DNA of 64,000 nucleotides from positions 30,550 to 94,549 of the forward strand of contig CACWPS010000003.1 in NCBI GenBank assembly GCA_902762875.1, read 5' to 3'. Below, one piece after another: positions 24,404-34,073 of the stretch. This DNA comes from Oscillospiraceae bacterium (GTDB lineage: Bacteria; Bacillota; Clostridia; Oscillospirales; Acutalibacteraceae). The notes below the pieces were generated by a model. The model saw nothing but the letters and a program-made list of their open reading frames with translations. It was not told the origin of the DNA and ran no database searches. Position 1 is the first letter of the stretch, and every line of letters begins with the position of its first letter. Both the position numbers and the translations under genes were made by a program.

Positions 24404-24997
24404 ATGATGATATTCGGAAAAAATAAAAGTGATATGTGGCTTATAGCGGGGCTTGGTAATCCGGGGCTTCAGTATGAGAAAACACGGCATAACGCAGGCT
24501 TTATGGCGGCGGATATACTGGCGGAAAAACAGGGTGCGCAGTTTAATAAGCATAAATTCGAGGCGGTTTACGCCGATTTTAAAATGGGGGACAACCGCAT
24601 TTTGCTTGCAAAGCCCCAAACCTATATGAACAATTCAGGCAGTGCGGTGACGGCGCTTTTGAATTTTTATAAAATACCGACAGACCGCCTTATTGTTATG
24701 TTTGATGATATTACCCTTGATGTGGGCAAGCTGAGGCTTAGAAGGAAGGGCAGTCACGGCGGGCATAACGGAATAAAGGACATAATCGAGCTTGCGGGCA
24801 CAGACGAGATTATGCGTGTTAAAATAGGCGTGGGAGAGCGGGAAAACCCCAACTATGATTTAAAGGATTGGGTTTTAGGCAAAATTCCCGCAGAACAGAT
24901 GACGGAGCTTGACAAGGCGCTTGACCGAGCGGCTTTAGCCGTAGAGGAGATAATAAACTGCGGAATAGACTCTGCAATGAATAAATACAACGGTTGA
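24404..24997 (+). CDS. pth: peptidyl-tRNA hydrolase
   Basis: 197 residues. GLGNPGLQYEKTRHNAGFMAAD holds the catalytic His in TRHNAGF. QTYMNNSG, FDDITLDVGKLRLRRKGSHGGHNG and the DWVLG stretch are Pth family motifs. The enzyme recycles tRNA from peptidyl-tRNA dropped by ribosomes. The pth-mfd order, with one base between stop and start, is conserved in Bacillota. Confidence 0.96.
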   Translation: MMIFGKNKSDMWLIAGLGNPGLQYEKTRHNAGFMAADILAEKQGAQFNKHKFEAVYADFKMGDNRILLAKPQTYMNNSGSAVTALLNFYKIPTDRLIVMFDDITLDVGKLRLRRKGSHGGHNGIKDIIELAGTDEIMRVKIGVGERENPNYDLKDWVLGKIPAEQMTELDKALDRAALAVEEIINCGIDSAMNKYNG

Positions 24998-24998
24998 T

Positions 24999-27900
24999 AT
25001 GAAATTTATAAACGAAATTCTTAAAAAAGACCCCGATTACAGCAGTCTTTTACAGTCGGTGAGGAAGGAACGCCTGCCTGTAGTATGCACGGGACTTTCA
25101 ATGATTCACAAGGCGGCGGTTACGGCGGCGCTTTATAGAGCGACGGGAAAGAAAATTGCGGTTATTACTCACGATGAAGCCTCGGCAAACGAGCTGAAGG
25201 ACGATTTGAGGTCGCAAGGTCTTAACTGTCTTAACTTCCCCTCGAGAGACTACTGTATAGGCCCGCTTTCGGGCTACTCAAAGGAATATGAGCATAGGAG
25301 AACGGACACCCTGTCTAAGCTTTTAGACGGGGATTTTGACATGCTTACAATTTCCCTTGATGCGGCGGTGCAGTATACCGTTCCGCCCGAAAATTTAAGC
25401 CGTGCACGCTTTACCTTGAATTCAGGAGACAGCACTGATATATCCGAGCTGTCGGGACGGCTTATTTCGGCAGGCTATGTAAGAAGCGAGCTTTGCGAGG
25501 GAGCAGGGCAGTTTTCGGTACGGGGCGGAATTTTTGATGTTTTCCCAGTTAATTCCGAACAGCCCTGCCGTATCGAGTTTTGGGGCGATGAGATTGACAA
25601 TATTTCGTATTTTGATACCGAAACCCAGAGAAGAACAGAAAATACCGAAAAAATAGAAATCACACCCGCCTGCGAGGTAGTTTTTGACCCGCAGGAGCTG
25701 ATAGCTAAGCTTAACAATTATCTTAAAACCGCAAAGGGGCTTACCGAAAAGCAAAGGTCGGTTATCCTAAAGGATATTGATGCTCTGGAAAACGGCATAG
25801 AGTTTTCCTATGACCGCTATATTCCCCTTATATTTGAGGGCGGCGAGACGGTCTTTGACTATATTTCGGACGCACTTGTTATTGTCAGCGAAAGCGGCGG
25901 TATTAACGATAGGTTTAAATCTATGGCGGTTCAGCAGTCGGCGGATATAGAGGCTTATCTTGAAGAGGGGTATCTTACGGAAAAGACTGCGGGGCTGTGG
26001 CTTGATAAAACCGATTTTTTCAGCTGTGTGCCGGGTGCTGTAATAATGGAAAACTTCCCACGCAATTCCTATGAGCTAAGACCCAGAGACATTATTAATT
26101 TTAATTACAAGCGCTCTACGGCTTGGAGCGGGGATATAAAGGTTTTGCTTGAGGACATTTCCTTTATTCGGGAAACGGGCGGCTCGGTTGTAATTTTAGC
26201 GGGAGAGCGGCGTGCGGCACAGGTTCTTAATAACGAGCTTAACGAGAAAGGTATAAACAGTACCTTCAGCGAGTCCCACGATTTCACCCCCTCGGGTGTA
26301 ACCGTCACCGTCGGCGGACTGACCGGTGGGTTTGAAATCCCGTCCTGTAGGTTTATGCTTATAACCCACCGATATATCGCCTCTGAGGGCAAGCGGAAAA
26401 AGCCGAGACCTAAAAACGGGCAGGAAATAGGCTCCCTTGATGAGCTTAGAACGGGAGACTATGTTGTTCACGAATCCCACGGAATAGGGGTTTTTGACGG
26501 GATTAAGCGCATCACAAACGGCGGGGTTACAAAGGATTATATTAAGATTAATTACGCCAAGGGCGATGTGCTTTATGTGCCCGTAACCCAGCTTGATTTG
26601 GTTTCAAAATACATCGGTGCGGCGACAGAGGGCGGTATAAAGCTTAACCGATTGGGCGGTACGGAATGGCAGAAAACAAGAAGGCGTGTAAAAGCCGCAG
26701 TACGGGATATGGCAAAGCAGTTAACCGCCTTGTACGCTAAGCGAATGTCGGTAAAGGGCTACGCATTCAGCCCCGATACAGACCTGCAAAACGATTTTGA
26801 ACGCCGTTTTGAGTATGACGAGACCGATGACCAACTTCGCTGTATAAACGAGATAAAGCGGGATATGGAGCGGGAAGTGCCTATGGACAGACTGCTCTGC
26901 GGAGATGTGGGCTTCGGTAAGACCGAGGTGGCCTTGCGTGCGGCGTTCAAGTGCATAAGCGAGGGCAAGCAATGCGCTATGTTAGTTCCCACAACCATTC
27001 TTGCAATGCAGCATTACAACACTATTGTTAGGCGTTTCGGCGATATGCCCGTAAATGTGGGACTGCTTAACCGCTTTGTTCCGCTAAAGGAGCAGACAAG
27101 GATAATAAATGACCTTAAATGCGGCAGACTCGATATGGTGGTGGGCACTCACAGGCTTATTTCAAAGGATATTTCCTTTAAAAATATCGGGCTTGTGATA
27201 ATCGACGAGGAACAGCGTTTCGGTGTTGCTCAAAAGGAACGGCTTAAGGAGCTTTACCCATTTGTGGATATTTTAACCCTTAGCGCAACCCCCATTCCCC
27301 GCACCCTTAATATGGCACTTTCGGGGCTTAGGGATATGTCCAGCCTTGACGAAGCCCCCGGTGACCGCCACCCTGTGCAGACCTATGTGCTTGAATATAA
27401 TATGGGTGTTATTACCGATGCTATAAACAAAGAGGTGCGCAGAGGCGGTCAGGTTTATTACCTGCATAACAGGGTTGAGAGTATAGAGCGCTGTGCGGCT
27501 TCCCTTAAAGCGAGACTGCCTGATATTAATGTGGGAATAGCCCACGGGCAGATGAGTGAAGACGAGCTTACCGAGGTTTGGCGCAAGCTTATTGAACACG
27601 AAATTGATTTGCTTGTATGCACAACCATAATTGAGACGGGGGTTGATGTACCTAATGCCAATACCCTTATAATCGAGGATGCGGACAAAATGGGACTTGC
27701 TCAGCTCCACCAGCTAAGGGGCAGAGTAGGGCGCTCGCCCCGCCGTGCTTATGCTTATTTCTGCTTTAGAACAGGCAAACAGCTTTCCGATGTGGCTTCA
27801 AAGCGGCTTGAGGCTATAAGAGAGTTTACCGAGTTCGGCTCGGGCTATAAAATAGCGCTCCGTGACCTTGAAATAAGGGGAGCGGGCAGTATTTTAGGCG

Positions 27901-28424
27901 GCGACCAGCACGGAAATATGGAGTCGGTAGGCTACGATATGTACCTGAAGCTCTTAAACGAGGCGGTGAACGAGGAGAACGGCGCACCCGTAGAAGACGA
28001 TATTCCCTGTACGGTTGACCTTAACATTTCGGCGCATATCCCTGAAAGATATATTGAGTCCTTACCCGCAAGGCTTGGTATTTACAAGCGGATTGCGGCA
28101 ATAAGGAATGACGATGACGCAAGCGATGTTATAGACGAGCTGTGCGACCGCTTCGGCGAGCCGCCTGTAGCAGTTATGGGACTTATAGATGTAGCCTTAC
28201 TTAGAAGCAAAGCGGCGGCGGCCAAAATCACCGAGATTACGGGCACATCAAACACCGCAATATTGCATATAACCTCAATCGAGCCGGAGGTTATGCACAA
28301 GCTTTCGGACTATTTCGGCAACAGATTTTCCCTTAACGCTACGGATAAGCCCGTCTATACTGTAAGGCTTAATAAGGGACAGAAAATGTCCGACCTTGCG
28401 GCAGAGCTTACGGCGGCACTTTGA
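24999..28424 (+). CDS. mfd: transcription-repair coupling factor Mfd
   Basis: 1141 residues, near the family norm. Order: UvrB-homology N-terminal modules, RNA-polymerase-interacting domain (GDYVVHESHGIGVFDGIKRI, about 486-505), then RecG-like helicase with Walker A GDVGFGKTE, DEEQ box, TLSATPIPRTLNM, and QLRGRVGRS motif VI. The C-terminal TRCF domain follows. Mfd removes RNA polymerase stalled at DNA lesions and recruits UvrA. It is translated directly after pth. Confidence 0.97.
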   Translation: MKFINEILKKDPDYSSLLQSVRKERLPVVCTGLSMIHKAAVTAALYRATGKKIAVITHDEASANELKDDLRSQGLNCLNFPSRDYCIGPLSGYSKEYEHRRTDTLSKLLDGDFDMLTISLDAAVQYTVPPENLSRARFTLNSGDSTDISELSGRLISAGYVRSELCEGAGQFSVRGGIFDVFPVNSEQPCRIEFWGDEIDNISYFDTETQRRTENTEKIEITPACEVVFDPQELIAKLNNYLKTAKGLTEKQRSVILKDIDALENGIEFSYDRYIPLIFEGGETVFDYISDALVIVSESGGINDRFKSMAVQQSADIEAYLEEGYLTEKTAGLWLDKTDFFSCVPGAVIMENFPRNSYELRPRDIINFNYKRSTAWSGDIKVLLEDISFIRETGGSVVILAGERRAAQVLNNELNEKGINSTFSESHDFTPSGVTVTVGGLTGGFEIPSCRFMLITHRYIASEGKRKKPRPKNGQEIGSLDELRTGDYVVHESHGIGVFDGIKRITNGGVTKDYIKINYAKGDVLYVPVTQLDLVSKYIGAATEGGIKLNRLGGTEWQKTRRRVKAAVRDMAKQLTALYAKRMSVKGYAFSPDTDLQNDFERRFEYDETDDQLRCINEIKRDMEREVPMDRLLCGDVGFGKTEVALRAAFKCISEGKQCAMLVPTTILAMQHYNTIVRRFGDMPVNVGLLNRFVPLKEQTRIINDLKCGRLDMVVGTHRLISKDISFKNIGLVIIDEEQRFGVAQKERLKELYPFVDILTLSATPIPRTLNMALSGLRDMSSLDEAPGDRHPVQTYVLEYNMGVITDAINKEVRRGGQVYYLHNRVESIERCAASLKARLPDINVGIAHGQMSEDELTEVWRKLIEHEIDLLVCTTIIETGVDVPNANTLIIEDADKMGLAQLHQLRGRVGRSPRRAYAYFCFRTGKQLSDVASKRLEAIREFTEFGSGYKIALRDLEIRGAGSILGGDQHGNMESVGYDMYLKLLNEAVNEENGAPVEDDIPCTVDLNISAHIPERYIESLPARLGIYKRIAAIRNDDDASDVIDELCDRFGEPPVAVMGLIDVALLRSKAAAAKITEITGTSNTAILHITSIEPEVMHKLSDYFGNRFSLNATDKPVYTVRLNKGQKMSDLAAELTAAL

Positions 28425-28442
28425 TAAACGGAGGTCAAGAAA

Positions 28443-29054
28443 ATGACAGATAAGGAAAAAATGCACTCGGGAAATTTGTATTTACCGGGAAACGAAGAAA
28501 TAATGGCTGAACAGCTCCAATGTCTTGAAAAGCTTTACGATTTTAACCAAACTCGCCCTCACGAGCAAATGAAGCGTGAGGAAATGCTTAAAAAAATGTT
28601 TGCCGAGATAGGAGACGGCTGTTATATTGAGCCGCCCTTTCACGCAAACTGGGGCGGAAAGCATTGTCACTTCGGAAAATGTGTATACGCTAATTTTAAT
28701 TTGACCCTTGTTGACGATACTCATATATATGTGGGCGATTATACTATGATAGGACCTAATGTTACTGTTGCAACGGCGGGACATCCTATTTTACCGAGTC
28801 TTCGCGAGAAGCAGTATCAGTATAACGCTCCTGTTCGTATAGGTAAAAACTGTTGGATAGGCGCGGGGGTCATAATTGTTCCCGGCGTTACTGTGGGAGA
28901 CAATTCGGTTATCGGCGCAGGTTCGGTTGTAACTAAAGATATTCCGCCTAATGTTGTGGCTGTCGGAAATCCCTGCAGAGTATTGCGTGAAATTGGAGAC
29001 CGTGATAAGGAATACTATTTTAAAAACAGAAAAATTGATTACGGCAATTTATAA
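28443..29054 (+). CDS. maltose/galactoside O-acetyltransferase-like protein
   Basis: 203 residues. An N-terminal helical MAT cap (about 1-60) precedes left-handed beta-helix hexapeptide repeats (about 70-190), including VTVATAGHP, with the catalytic-type His of AGHP, and WIGAGVIIVPGVTVGDNSVIGAGSVVTKDIPPNVVAVGNPCRV. The family acetylates sugars with acetyl-CoA. The substrate is unknown. It starts 18 bases after mfd with a strong GGAGGT site, so it may be read from the same transcript. Confidence 0.88.
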   Translation: MTDKEKMHSGNLYLPGNEEIMAEQLQCLEKLYDFNQTRPHEQMKREEMLKKMFAEIGDGCYIEPPFHANWGGKHCHFGKCVYANFNLTLVDDTHIYVGDYTMIGPNVTVATAGHPILPSLREKQYQYNAPVRIGKNCWIGAGVIIVPGVTVGDNSVIGAGSVVTKDIPPNVVAVGNPCRVLREIGDRDKEYYFKNRKIDYGNL

Positions 29055-29069
29055 TTTACAATATTTTTG

Positions 29070-29098
29070 TAGACATTTATTAAAATTTGATATATAAT
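29070..29098 (+). promoter_or_regulatory. lipoprotein gene promoter
   Basis: TAGACA (29070-29075), a 17-base spacer and TATAAT (29093-29098) lie 31 bases before the lipoprotein start. Confidence 0.65.
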
Positions 29099-29129
29099 TA
29101 ATATATTAAGCTCTTATGGAGGAATAAAG

Positions 29130-30206
29130 ATGAAGAATATTAAAAGAGTTTTCGCTTTGGCGTTAGTTCTTGTTATGGCACTTACGGTTACTGCCTGCCA
29201 TAAAAAGGACGAGATTGCAGTTAAAATAGGCGATGTTGAGTTTACTTCAGCGTATTATATGTGTGCTCTTATAAACGCCGATTCCGAGGCAAAGGCGAAG
29301 GTTCAAGAGGAGCTTTCCGAGGATGAGTCTACGGGCGATGTTGATTATTATTCAAAGAAAATTGACGATAAGGACTTTGTTAGCTGGGTTGAGGATACCG
29401 CTATAGATTATCTTAAGGAAATCGCTGCGTATAAAACCCTTTGCAAGGAAAATGACCTTGAAATTTCGGATGAGGAGGCTGAAAATGCCGAGTCTTATGC
29501 TTCCTTTTATTGGTCAAGCTATGGCTATTCGGCATACTTTGAGCCCAACGGAGTAGGCGAGAGTACATACACCCAATATATGAAGGATTCCTATTATTCA
29601 AACCTTTATTTTGAACACCTTTACGGCAAGGGCGGGGAAAAGGAAATTGCGGCCGATACCGTAAAGACAAAAATGCTTGAAAATTTTGTTGTGGCAGATA
29701 TTTTAGAGGTAAGCTTTTCGGACAAGGAAGATGACGAAATAACTGCAATTAAGGAACAGATTAACGGCTATGCTACCGATTTAAAGAACGGTAAGAAGAC
29801 CTTTGAAGAGGTTTATAAGGATTATAACGCAATTACAGAGGAGACAGAAGAGGAAGAAACCGAGACCGATGAGCCACAGCCCAAAGATGAATATGCGAGC
29901 ATTTTGGGATCCTCAAGCACGGCTTACTCTTCCGACTACTACTCTAAGGTTAAGGAAATGGCTACAGGCGAGGTTAAGGTTATCGAACTTGACGATGACG
30001 AAGGCCTTGTGCTTGCCGTAAAGCAGGATATTGAGGCTGATTCCTACTATCTTGATACCCTTGATATGACAGTACGCCACCTTATCTCCGACGAGGAGTA
30101 CGAAGAGGATATTAAGGAATATGCCGAAAAAATGGATTGCAAGGTAATTGAAAGTGCCGTTAAGCAGTTTAAGGTAAAGAAAATAGTAGAACCGTCCGCT
30201 TCTTAA
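29130..30206 (+). CDS. lipoprotein, PrsA/SurA-like with degenerate parvulin region
   Basis: 358 residues. A signal peptide ends in the lipobox VTAC (Cys23). Residues about 30-180 resemble the helical SurA/PrsA N-terminal domain. The stretch from about 185 (VADILEVSF ... AIKEQINGYATDLKNGKKTFEEVYKDYNA) is parvulin-like, but the usual HIL start is replaced by ADIL and the remainder is interrupted by an acidic insert (about 233-255). The location just after mfd matches prsA-like genes in many Clostridia. A chaperone role without isomerase activity is inferred. Confidence 0.62.
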   Translation: MKNIKRVFALALVLVMALTVTACHKKDEIAVKIGDVEFTSAYYMCALINADSEAKAKVQEELSEDESTGDVDYYSKKIDDKDFVSWVEDTAIDYLKEIAAYKTLCKENDLEISDEEAENAESYASFYWSSYGYSAYFEPNGVGESTYTQYMKDSYYSNLYFEHLYGKGGEKEIAADTVKTKMLENFVVADILEVSFSDKEDDEITAIKEQINGYATDLKNGKKTFEEVYKDYNAITEETEEEETETDEPQPKDEYASILGSSSTAYSSDYYSKVKEMATGEVKVIELDDDEGLVLAVKQDIEADSYYLDTLDMTVRHLISDEEYEEDIKEYAEKMDCKVIESAVKQFKVKKIVEPSAS

Positions 30207-30222
30207 TAATATCGGTTTAAAT

Positions 30223-30262
30223 AAACACCTTTTGTTAATACTTTTAACAAGAGGTGTTTTTT
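30223..30262 (+). promoter_or_regulatory. terminator-like hairpin holding the PBP ribosome binding site
   Basis: AAACACCT plus an inner TTTGTTAA arm pairs with TTAACAA and AGGTGTTT, followed by a T-run that ends at the ATG (30263). The purine-rich AGAGGTG inside the descending arm is the only SD-like sequence for the PBP gene. The structure can end lipoprotein transcription and also mask the start. Confidence 0.65.
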
Positions 30263-31876
30263 ATGTCTAAAGAAGGCTTTTGGGGTATATTTTCAAAACG
30301 CTCGGCAATCTGCTTTTTCCTTATAATTGTGCTGTTTTTCAGCTGTATAATGCGGGTTGCGGTTATAGCTACTTCGGATTATTCCGAGGTCCAAGCTAAG
30401 CAGTCCGCTATGAGACTTACGGTGTCAAGTCTCAGGGGAACAGTTTATGACTGCAATATGGTGCCGATTACAAACAGCAGTACAAAAATTATTGCGGCAG
30501 TTTCGCCTATCCCCCGTGCAGTTACTGCGATAAGCTCGGTTTTGTCGGGCGAGGAGCTGGAAAGCGTGCTTGAAAGGCTTAAATCAGGCAGGCCTGTCTT
30601 ATGCGAGGTGCCAAAAATGATAGACTGTGACGGAATAACCTGTATTACCGTTTACGAGCATAATTCGGCGGATACAAAGGCTTTACACCTTATAGGGTAT
30701 ACCGATAGCGAGTCCCACGGTGTTTCGGGACTTGAAAAGGCGTATGATAAGTACCTGTATTCCGATAAAAAGGCGGCGTTTTGCTTTACTATGGACGGCG
30801 GCGGGGATATTCTTGTAGGCTTAAAGCCCGAAATTGAAAACGACACCTCTGTTATTGCGTCGGGTGTGGTTTCAACGATTGATATTAATATACAGACTAT
30901 TGCCGAGGAAGCGGCAAAGCAAATCGAATGCGGCGCAGTTGTGGTTGCAGATGCTAAAAACTCAAAAATCAGGGCTATGGTAAGCGTTCCAAGCTTTGAT
31001 GTTGCAGACATCAGCACTTATCTTAATGAAAAAAACTCCCCGTTATTAAACCGAGCGCTTGCGGCGTATAGCGTAGGCTCGGTATTTAAGCCCTGCGTTG
31101 CGGCGGCGGGTATTGAGCGGGGAAAGGGTGATTTTTCTTATACCTGTACCGGCAGTACAAAAATAATAGACCGCTATTTTAAATGCCATAAGCTCTCGGG
31201 TCACGGGGATATGAATTTAAAAAGCGGACTTGCAAATTCCTGCAATACCTTTTTTTACAATTTTTCCTTTACCGTTGGCGGGGAGCGGATATATAACACC
31301 GCCTCTGCTTTAGGGTTCGGGAAAAGTATAGATATATGTGACGGGCTTTCGACTGCAAAGGGAAATCTGCCTAATCCCGACAGACTTTCAAATATAGCCT
31401 ATCTTGCAAATTTCAGTATAGGTCAGGGGGAGCTTTTGCTGTCTCCCGTGGCTATGCTCAATCTCTACTGCGCCATAGCCTCGGACGGGGCGTATAATAT
31501 CCCGTCAGCGGTAGAGGGGACGCTTTCGGGAGGGGCATTTACTCCCTATAGCATTGGGGAACGCACAAGGGTTATGGAAAAGGAAACCACTTTAATACTG
31601 CGGGAATATTTAACCGCAGTTATCGACGAGGGAACGGGTAAGTCTGCAAAGCCTGAAACCGTCTCGGCGGCGGGAAAAACCGCTACTGCCCAAACCGGAA
31701 AATACGAAAACGGAACCGAAATCTGTGCGGGCTGGTTCTGCGGCTTTTTTCCTGTGGAGGACCCGCAATATACCGTTATAGTGTTTTCCGAAAACACAAA
31801 AAAACAATCCGCTGCCTGCGGTGAAATCTTTGCTGAAATCGCCGACAGAATAGCAGAAATGAAAAATTTGATTTAA
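30263..31876 (+). CDS. class B penicillin-binding protein (transpeptidase)
   Basis: 537 residues. One N-terminal membrane anchor (about 13-33) is followed by a dimerisation-type region and a transpeptidase domain. The active site has SxxK at Ser273-Lys276 (SVFK), SxN in SCN (NSCNTFF), and KTA in AGKTATAQ where KTG is usual. PBP2/SpoVD-like enzymes cross-link peptidoglycan in elongation, division or the spore cortex. No PASTA domain is present. The gene order does not tell which process it serves. Preceded by an unusual hairpin over its RBS. Confidence 0.88.
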   Translation: MSKEGFWGIFSKRSAICFFLIIVLFFSCIMRVAVIATSDYSEVQAKQSAMRLTVSSLRGTVYDCNMVPITNSSTKIIAAVSPIPRAVTAISSVLSGEELESVLERLKSGRPVLCEVPKMIDCDGITCITVYEHNSADTKALHLIGYTDSESHGVSGLEKAYDKYLYSDKKAAFCFTMDGGGDILVGLKPEIENDTSVIASGVVSTIDINIQTIAEEAAKQIECGAVVVADAKNSKIRAMVSVPSFDVADISTYLNEKNSPLLNRALAAYSVGSVFKPCVAAAGIERGKGDFSYTCTGSTKIIDRYFKCHKLSGHGDMNLKSGLANSCNTFFYNFSFTVGGERIYNTASALGFGKSIDICDGLSTAKGNLPNPDRLSNIAYLANFSIGQGELLLSPVAMLNLYCAIASDGAYNIPSAVEGTLSGGAFTPYSIGERTRVMEKETTLILREYLTAVIDEGTGKSAKPETVSAAGKTATAQTGKYENGTEICAGWFCGFFPVEDPQYTVIVFSENTKKQSAACGEIFAEIADRIAEMKNLI

Positions 31877-32181
31877 AGTATAATTAGCTCTATTATAAAT
31901 ACAACCACGCAGGAGCAGACCGCCACACCGAAAAGGCTTACGCCGAAATAGGCGAGAAGCACCCCGACGATAAGTGCGGCAAGACCTGACCAGATGCTGT
32001 TAGTAGCCTCAATTATGGCGGGGAAGGTCATAACCGCAAGGGTGACATAGGGCACATAGTAAAGAAATGAGCGCAGGGTCACATTGGTGATTTTTTTGCG
32101 TATTAGGGTAAGGGGTAATACGCGGATTAAAAAGGTTACCGCCGCCATTATAAATATGTAAATATAAATATTATGCTGCAT
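31873..32181 (-). CDS. azlD: AzlD-type branched-chain amino acid export subunit
   Basis: 102 residues with four hydrophobic segments. AAVTFLIRVLPLTLIRK and FLYYVPYVTLAVMTFPAI are typical of the AzlD family (PF05437). It works with AzlC as a two-component exporter of branched-chain amino acids and analogues such as 4-azaleucine. It overlaps the azlC 3' end by 11 bases. It ends four bases inside the convergent PBP gene. Confidence 0.9.
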   Translation of the reverse strand: MQHNIYIYIFIMAAVTFLIRVLPLTLIRKKITNVTLRSFLYYVPYVTLAVMTFPAIIEATNSIWSGLAALIVGVLLAYFGVSLFGVAVCSCVVVFIIELIIL

Positions 32182-32890
32182 CGTCTTCCTCCTTTACAGG
32201 GAAGAGTAAAGCCGCCGCAATAGAAATTACAACGGTAAGTATAATAACCCGCATACCTGACGATACCGATGAAATAACGGGAAGCTTAGAAAATGCAAGG
32301 CTTGCTAACATTGAAATAATTACAAGTGCCGCTATAACCCCGTTTTTCTTTGCGGGCGGGATTATTATCGCAATAAACATTCCGTAAAGCCCTACTCCCA
32401 AGGCGCTTACAAGGCTTGCGGGCAGAATGTTACCTGTTATTACCCCGAAGACTGTTCCGAGTGTCCAACCCGGTATCGCCACGGTCATAGCGCCGTAGTT
32501 GTAATAGGGGTTAAGTGTGCCTGTCACCGAAACCGAAATACCGAAAATTTCGTCGGTCACATCAAAGGCTACAAGTATTCTGTGAAGAATTGAAGTGTCC
32601 GGCGAAAGCTTTTGGCTTAACGCACAGGACATTAAAAGATACCTTGCGTTTACAATAAGCTCGGTAAGTGCTACTTCAAGGTATCCCGCTCCTGCCGCAA
32701 TAAGGGTAAAGCCTGCATAACCGCCCGCCGAGGCGTTGGTAAGCCCGGTGGCAAGTCCCGCCTGAAAGGCGGTAAGCCCAGCCTTTTTTGCAACTATTCC
32801 AAGGGTGAAGGCAACAGCAAAGTAACCGAGTGCTATCGGTATGCCGTCACGCAGCCCCTTTTTATACCATTCCTTATTAATTGACATCAA
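32171..32890 (-). CDS. azlC: AzlC-type branched-chain amino acid export subunit
   Basis: 239 residues with seven or eight hydrophobic segments. GIPIALGYFAVAFTLGIVAKKAGLT, the Ser/Gly-rich TNASAGGYAGFTLI and DEIFGISV match AzlC (PF03591). Together with the overlapping azlD it forms an exporter. A promoter on the minus strand lies at 32947-32975. Confidence 0.9.
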   Translation of the reverse strand: MMSINKEWYKKGLRDGIPIALGYFAVAFTLGIVAKKAGLTAFQAGLATGLTNASAGGYAGFTLIAAGAGYLEVALTELIVNARYLLMSCALSQKLSPDTSILHRILVAFDVTDEIFGISVSVTGTLNPYYNYGAMTVAIPGWTLGTVFGVITGNILPASLVSALGVGLYGMFIAIIIPPAKKNGVIAALVIISMLASLAFSKLPVISSVSSGMRVIILTVVISIAAALLFPVKEEDDAA

Positions 32891-32946
32891 AATCGCCGTT
32901 CCTGTAAACTTGCTTTTACTGCCGGCTTAAATTTGCCGACCTTTCT

Positions 32947-32975
32947 ATTTTACATACTTTTTTAAAATTAGTCAA
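32947..32975 (-). promoter_or_regulatory. azlCD promoter
   Basis: On the minus strand: TTGACT (32975-32970), a 17-base spacer and TAAAAT (32952-32947). Confidence 0.65.
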
Positions 32976-32993
32976 TAATGAGTTTCTTGTGTA

Positions 32994-33022
32994 TTGACAA
33001 ACAACCGAAAAAGCAATAAAAT
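32994..33022 (+). promoter_or_regulatory. degV-type gene promoter
   Basis: TTGACA (32994-32999), a 17-base spacer and TAAAAT (33017-33022), back to back with the azlCD promoter. Confidence 0.75.
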
Positions 33023-33070
33023 AAATATATATTTTAACTAATCAGCCGATGCGGCGGAACGGAGCCTTAA

Positions 33071-33922
33071 ATGAATAAAACAGCCATTATGACCGATACC
33101 AACAGCGGCATTACACCTGAGGTTGCAAAGGAAAACGGAATATTTCTTTTAGAAATGCCCTTTGTGGTTGACGGAAAGGAATATATCGAATACGGCGAAA
33201 TGTCTTATAGCGAGTTTTTTGAGGTCTTAGAGTCGGGAGCGGAGGTTTCAACATCACAGCCGTCCCCCGCCGCACTTATCGAAATGTGGGACGACATTTT
33301 AAATGATTATGAAGCTGTTGTATATTTCCCGATGTCAAGCGGCTTAAGCGGCACCTGCGACACCGCAAAAGCACTTGCTGCCGATTATGACGGCAGGGTT
33401 TTTGTTGTGGATAATAAGCGCATTTCCGTAACCCTTTACACCTCGGTTTTCAATGCGGTTAAGCTTGCAAATAACGGTCTATCTGCTAAAGAAATTGCCC
33501 ATATTTCCGAAAACGATGCGGCTAAACAGAGCATTTATGTCTCGGTAAATACCCTTGAGCATCTAAAAAAGAGCGGCAGGGTCACTACTGCCGGTGCGGC
33601 GATAGGCACTTTGCTTGGCATAAAGCCGGTTTTGCAGATTCAGGGCGGCAAGCTTGACGCTTATAAAAAGGTGCGGGGAATGAAAGCCGCTACCGACGCT
33701 ATGCTCGACGGCATAGAAAATGACCGCAAAACCCGTTTTAAAGGTGAAAAGGTGGAAATCCGTGCGGCATATTCGGGCGACCTCAGTGTCGGTAAGGAAT
33801 GGCAACAGGAGGTTGCAAAGCGTTTTCCAGACCTTGAAATCGAGCTTGTCGCTCTGCCCTTAAGCATTTCCTGCCATGTGGGCGGGGGCGCCTTGGGAAT
33901 CGGTATTTGCAAAGTAATTTAA
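33071..33922 (+). CDS. DegV-family fatty-acid-binding protein
   Basis: 283 residues, the usual DegV length. TDTNSGITPEVAKENGI, SQPSPAAL, FPMSSGLSGTCDTAKA and VDNKRISV (normally VDT/VDS) form the lipid-binding core. LEHLKKSGRVTTAGAAIGTLLGIKPVL is the family signature. DegV/FakB proteins present fatty acids to the FakA kinase; no fakA is in the window. Own promoter and a terminator at 33940-33976. Confidence 0.92.
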   Translation: MNKTAIMTDTNSGITPEVAKENGIFLLEMPFVVDGKEYIEYGEMSYSEFFEVLESGAEVSTSQPSPAALIEMWDDILNDYEAVVYFPMSSGLSGTCDTAKALAADYDGRVFVVDNKRISVTLYTSVFNAVKLANNGLSAKEIAHISENDAAKQSIYVSVNTLEHLKKSGRVTTAGAAIGTLLGIKPVLQIQGGKLDAYKKVRGMKAATDAMLDGIENDRKTRFKGEKVEIRAAYSGDLSVGKEWQQEVAKRFPDLEIELVALPLSISCHVGGGALGIGICKVI

Positions 33923-33939
33923 TCGGTATTAATAATTAA

Positions 33940-33976
33940 CAGTCGGTTTGCAGAAAAGCAGACCGGCTGATTTTTT
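33940..33976 (+). terminator. terminator after degV-type gene
   Basis: CAGTCGGT (33940-33947) pairs with ACCGGCTG (33962-33969; one G-U), with an inner TGC/GCA, followed by seven T residues. Confidence 0.85.
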
Positions 33977-34073
33977 TACGCCAAATTCTAAAAAAGTATA
34001 TTTTTCACCCCTGCTATCCGACATAATCTGCGCACAAAAAATCGTATAATAGGGTTGTTAGGGGGCGGGGCGT

